Origin: DATGUP01 sp035301265
Lineage (GTDB): Bacteria > Bacillota > Bacilli > Bacillales > Amphibacillaceae
Length of the DNA stretch: 64,000 nt
Direction: 5' to 3'
Assembly (NCBI GenBank): GCA_035301265.1
Contig: DATGUP010000007.1
Coordinates: forward strand, 1 to 64,000
Below, piece after piece: positions 61,331-64,000 of this stretch. Every line of letters starts with the position of its first letter. Position 1 is the stretch's first letter. Below the pieces are notes generated by a model. The model was given only the letters and a program-made list of their open reading frames with translations, did no database searches and was not told the origin of the DNA. The translations under genes were made by a program, and so were the position numbers.

Positions 61331-62620
61331 TTGCAAATACATGTCGTCCAAAGCGGAGACACACTTTATGAGATTGCCCAAACATACGGCAGTTCCGTTA
61401 ATAAAATTAGCGATGCTAATGAAATCGATCCATCGACGCCGCTCGTTGTCGGTCAAACGCTTGTCATTCCGATCGTCGGCCGGTTTTATTTTGTACAGCG
61501 CGGCGATACGTTGTATGCGATCGCTCAAAGATTCAACATATCCGTTCAAGAATTGGCCCAAATCAACGGAATTTCATCTCAGTTCACACTTCCGGTTGGT
61601 TTTCGTATATATATTCCACCGCAAAACAAGAGTCCGATAACCGCCAATGCGTATATTGAACCGACGAGCGCAACCGTCTCCGACACCCTTGAAAATGCCG
61701 CACGAAAAAACTCGTCTTATCTCACATATCTTGCTCCGTTCAGTTACAAAGTCAATCGTGATGGGAGTCTTACACCCCCTCCATTGAATCAACTCGCCTC
61801 AATTGCCCATACCAACAACACATCGCTCATGCTCACTGTGACCAATTTGGAAGGGGGTCAGTTTAGCACCGAACTCGGCCATATCATACTCACCGTACAG
61901 GCGGTGCAGAATACGTTATTGGACGAAGTTGTCAATACCGCTCATAAAATCGGATATACCGATGTCCACTTCGATTTTGAATACTTACCCCCAGAAGATC
62001 GAGACGCTTACAACCATTTTTTGCGTAGAGCCAAAGAACGCCTGTCCCAAGAAGGATTGTTTATGTCTACCGCATTAGCACCAAAAACGAGCGCAACACA
62101 AACCGGCACCCTATACGAAGCTCATGATTATGCAGCACACGGTGAATGGACTGATTTTGTTGTCTTGATGACGTATGAATGGGGCTACAGCGGATCACCG
62201 CCCATGGCTGTCTCACCGATCGATCAAGTGCAGCAAGTCGTGGACTATGCCCTGACGGAAATACCGGCAGAAAAAATATTGCTTGGCCAAAACCTATACG
62301 GCTACGACTGGACCTTGCCATATGAACCGGGAGGTGAGCCGGCACAAGCAATCAGCCCGCAGCGGGCCATCCGGATTGCACGGGAAGCGAACGTTGCCAT
62401 TGAGTTCGACTCGACAGCACAAGCACCGTTTTTCACGTATTATGATACGGATGGAGTCGAGCATGAAGTGTGGTTTGAAGATGCCCGCTCCATCCAGGCA
62501 AAATTCGATCTAATTAAAGAATTGGACCTCTTAGGCATCAGCTACTGGAAGCTGGGGCTTGCTTTCCCGCAAAACTGGCTGTTGTTGAGGGATAACTTTG
62601 ATATTAAGAAAAAATCGTGA
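61331..62620 (+). CDS. sleL: spore cortex-lytic N-acetylglucosaminidase SleL/YaaH
   Basis: Degrades cortex fragments during germination. Two LysM domains (residues 1-95: IHVVQSGDTLYEIAQTYG and YFVQRGDTLYAIAQRF) precede a GH18 barrel with DVHFDFEYLP, whose last Glu is the proton donor, and LMTYEWGYSGS. No signal peptide, as for coat-located SleL. The TTG at 61331 follows AAGGAGGG by 7 bases. About 430 residues. Confidence 0.94.
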   Translation: MQIHVVQSGDTLYEIAQTYGSSVNKISDANEIDPSTPLVVGQTLVIPIVGRFYFVQRGDTLYAIAQRFNISVQELAQINGISSQFTLPVGFRIYIPPQNKSPITANAYIEPTSATVSDTLENAARKNSSYLTYLAPFSYKVNRDGSLTPPPLNQLASIAHTNNTSLMLTVTNLEGGQFSTELGHIILTVQAVQNTLLDEVVNTAHKIGYTDVHFDFEYLPPEDRDAYNHFLRRAKERLSQEGLFMSTALAPKTSATQTGTLYEAHDYAAHGEWTDFVVLMTYEWGYSGSPPMAVSPIDQVQQVVDYALTEIPAEKILLGQNLYGYDWTLPYEPGGEPAQAISPQRAIRIAREANVAIEFDSTAQAPFFTYYDTDGVEHEVWFEDARSIQAKFDLIKELDLLGISYWKLGLAFPQNWLLLRDNFDIKKKS

Positions 62621-62629
62621 CAAAGGAGC

Positions 62630-62667
62630 AGTCCCTCAGTTCTTTTCGGATACTGAGGGACTTGTTA
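62630..62667. terminator. terminator between sleL and the LysR gene
   Basis: A perfect 11-bp stem AGTCCCTCAGT / ACTGAGGGACT; TTGTTATA follows on plus. It separates convergent genes. Confidence 0.75.
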
Positions 62668-62693
62668 TAGCCAATGAAAGGGATAAAAGTATA

Positions 62694-63572
62694 CTAAAAT
62701 TCCAGTGGATAAGCCGGTTCATCTTTCGTCTCTTCAATCGTTGCAATAAACTTTTCCAGTGTAGACGTTAAATAAGCATCTCTGCGGCGAATAAACACCG
62801 TGTTAATTTTACTATATGCTTCAGGTAAATAGTGGCATTGGATGAGCCCTTTTTCTTCTAAATGAGACACGGCTGATTGAGGTACAAACGTAATACCAAG
62901 CCCCATGATAACGCTTCTTATTATCGTCTCCAGTGTCCCGAATTCCATCACTTTTGGCGGTGTGATGTCATGATCCTGATACCATGCTTGAAGTCTCTTC
63001 CTGTAGCCGCATCCCTCGCTAAAACATAAGAGCGGCTCATGTTTTAATTGTTCAAAGGATTGTTTCGTCTTATCCGATATGACAACAAGCTCCTCTTGAA
63101 ACACATTATGAGCAACAAGATCGGGATGCAGATCGGTTTCTGTTACGAAAGCACCATCCAGACGGTGGTTTAATACATCGTTTTGCAACTGTTCGGTCAC
63201 ACCTGTAAAGAGGGATAAATCGACGTGTTTATATTGTTTGTTATAAGAAGACAAAATGGCTGGCAATTGAATGACGGTTTCAACAGAGCCAATATCCAGC
63301 TTGCCTGCCGGTTCTGTTTTACTTTGCACGACTTTTGTCATTTCCTTGGCGAGCCGTAAGATTTTCTCACTGTAGACGAGCAACTTTTTTCCTTCAGGCG
63401 TTAATGTCATCCCGCGATTATAACGATTGAATAAAGGTGTATTCAATTCCGTCTCCAACTTTTGCACTCTAGAGGTCACATTGGATTGCACATAGTTTAA
63501 GGTTTTGGCTGCTTCCGTAATCGTACCTTTGTGTGCAACCGTCTGAAAGATTTCCAAGTCTTTAAACTCCAT
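62694..63572 (-). CDS. LysR-family transcriptional regulator
   Basis: N-terminal helix-turn-helix (FKDLEIFQTVAHKGTITEAAKTLNYVQSNVTSRVQKLE) and a C-terminal effector domain from residue 90. 292 residues, normal. Ligand unknown; similar to CzcR-like regulators. It is divergent from the transporter gene, the usual arrangement for a regulator and its target. Confidence 0.93.
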   Translation of the reverse strand: MEFKDLEIFQTVAHKGTITEAAKTLNYVQSNVTSRVQKLETELNTPLFNRYNRGMTLTPEGKKLLVYSEKILRLAKEMTKVVQSKTEPAGKLDIGSVETVIQLPAILSSYNKQYKHVDLSLFTGVTEQLQNDVLNHRLDGAFVTETDLHPDLVAHNVFQEELVVISDKTKQSFEQLKHEPLLCFSEGCGYRKRLQAWYQDHDITPPKVMEFGTLETIIRSVIMGLGITFVPQSAVSHLEEKGLIQCHYLPEAYSKINTVFIRRRDAYLTSTLEKFIATIEETKDEPAYPLEF

Positions 63573-63606
63573 TTTTCCCCCTCATTTCATACAGTGCTTG
63601 TTTTAT

Positions 63607-63627
63607 GATATCACAAAAAGTGATATC
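63607..63627. promoter_or_regulatory. palindromic operator between lysR gene and eamA gene
   Basis: GATATCAC and GTGATATC are exact complements around AAAAA, with a further GATATC half-site at 63654-63659. It lies over the expected -35 region of the transporter promoter (TATAAT at 63635-63640), typical for LysR control. Confidence 0.65.
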
Positions 63628-63634
63628 TATCATC

Positions 63635-63640
63635 TATAAT
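63635..63640 (+). promoter_or_regulatory. -10 element of the EamA transporter gene
   Basis: Consensus TATAAT with no good -35 at proper spacing, as expected of an activator-dependent promoter. Confidence 0.5.
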
Positions 63641-63711
63641 GTTCATTTTAAGAGATATCGAACCTATGGTTTAATGACATATGGAAGATTCTTGCTGGAG
63701 ATGAGGCATCA

Positions 63712-64000
63712 TGAGAAAAAACAGCGTCTTATTCGGCGCCCTGTTATGTTTCATATCTGCCGTTTCCTGGGGCGCTATGTTTCCAGTCGCCAACCACGCA
63801 TTCCGCCACCAACTCGATCCATTTTATTTTACGCTATTTCGCTATGGTTCGGTTACGATTATTTTAATCGTGTGGCTCTTATGGAAGGAAGGCAGACAAG
63901 CTTTTCATTTTGAAGGAAAAGGCTGGCGGCTCTGGTTTTTCGGGACGATGGGCTTTACCGTTTACAATGTGCTCATTTTCTGGGGACAAGATTTATTGGG
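63712..64000 (+). CDS. EamA/DMT-family permease, N-terminal part, cut by the window edge
   Basis: Frame reads MRKNSVLFGALLCFISAVSW, then GAMFPVANHAF and further membrane helices; typical of drug/metabolite transporters of the EamA group (WGxxFP motif). 96 codons are inside the window, then the sequence ends. ATG with ATGAGG/GGAG upstream. Probably regulated by the divergent LysR protein; substrate unknown. Confidence 0.85.

Noticed and set aside
1..64000. CRISPR arrays, prophage or conjugative element genes
   Set aside because: No regularly spaced repeats, integrase or phage structural genes are seen anywhere in the window.

Overview
The window is a stretch of the origin-proximal chromosome of an endospore-forming member of the Bacillaceae. 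Gene order from lysS to dnaX follows the Bacillus subtilis order (read in reverse here) almost gene for gene. Sporulation genes are spread through it (spoIIE, spoVT, spoVG, yabG, yabP/yabQ, sspF, bofA, csfB, fin, sleL). Species cannot be fixed from the sequence alone. Many starts are TTG or GTG behind very strong Shine-Dalgarno sequences, so several starts given here differ from the longest open frame.

Layout, left to right. (1) 1-443: promoter and leader of an rRNA operon on the minus strand whose 16S gene lies just off the left edge. (2) 444-10597, minus: lysS, folate genes folK-folB-folP, cysK with a CymR-like operator, a PpiC-type foldase, hslO, coaX, ftsH, hprT. The pab genes, dusB and yazB that sit here in B. 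subtilis are absent. (3) 10598-16260, minus: tilS, a protein kinase, a vWA protein and spoIIE with a Spo0A-type promoter. (4) 16415-16592: tRNA-Met on the plus strand. (5) 16641-40524, minus: yabR, divIC, yabQ, yabP, rqcP, yabN/mazG, a MATE/MurJ-like flippase, spoVT, mfd, fin, pth, ctc, prs, glmU, spoVG, purR, ispE, sspF, veg, yabG, ksgA, rnmV, yabE, tatD, metG. (6) abrB alone on the plus strand. (7) 41211-46836, minus: rsmI, yazA, trmN6, yabA, ricT, holB, yaaR, darA, tmk. (8) 46837-48569: structured tmk leader, a decayed IS transposase, csfB and bofA. (9) 49125-55810: an accessory island inserted between bofA and yaaL. (10) 56223-59611, minus: yaaL, recR, ebfC, dnaX and the SRP RNA. (11) 59686-64000: tadA, a CtaG-like protein, sleL, and a divergent LysR regulator / EamA transporter pair cut by the right edge.

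The island in (9) is the most unusual part. It carries a secreted GH3 N-acetylglucosaminidase (NagZ type), a CalY/TasA-type biofilm fibre protein, a secreted DUF1343 exo-muramidase (NamZ type) and a secreted endonuclease/exonuclease/phosphatase-fold hydrolase. On the opposite strand lie the SipW signal peptidase and a miniature TapA-like protein. The three hydrolases are unrelated in their catalytic domains, yet all end in the same ~86-residue C-terminal module, which aligns without a gap. My reading, which is inference, is that this module keeps the enzymes in the extracellular matrix or at the cell surface, where they digest peptidoglycan fragments and a phosphodiester substrate next to the CalY fibres.

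The rest is a housekeeping and sporulation core: translation and tRNA modification, folate and cysteine synthesis, PRPP and purine control, DNA repair and replication factors, and compartment-specific sigma-factor control (SpoIIE, Fin, CsfB, BofA, SpoVT). Several regulatory sites match the expected regulators: Spo0A boxes at spoIIE and abrB, sigma-F sites at fin and csfB, a sigma-G site at spoVT, PurR boxes at purR.
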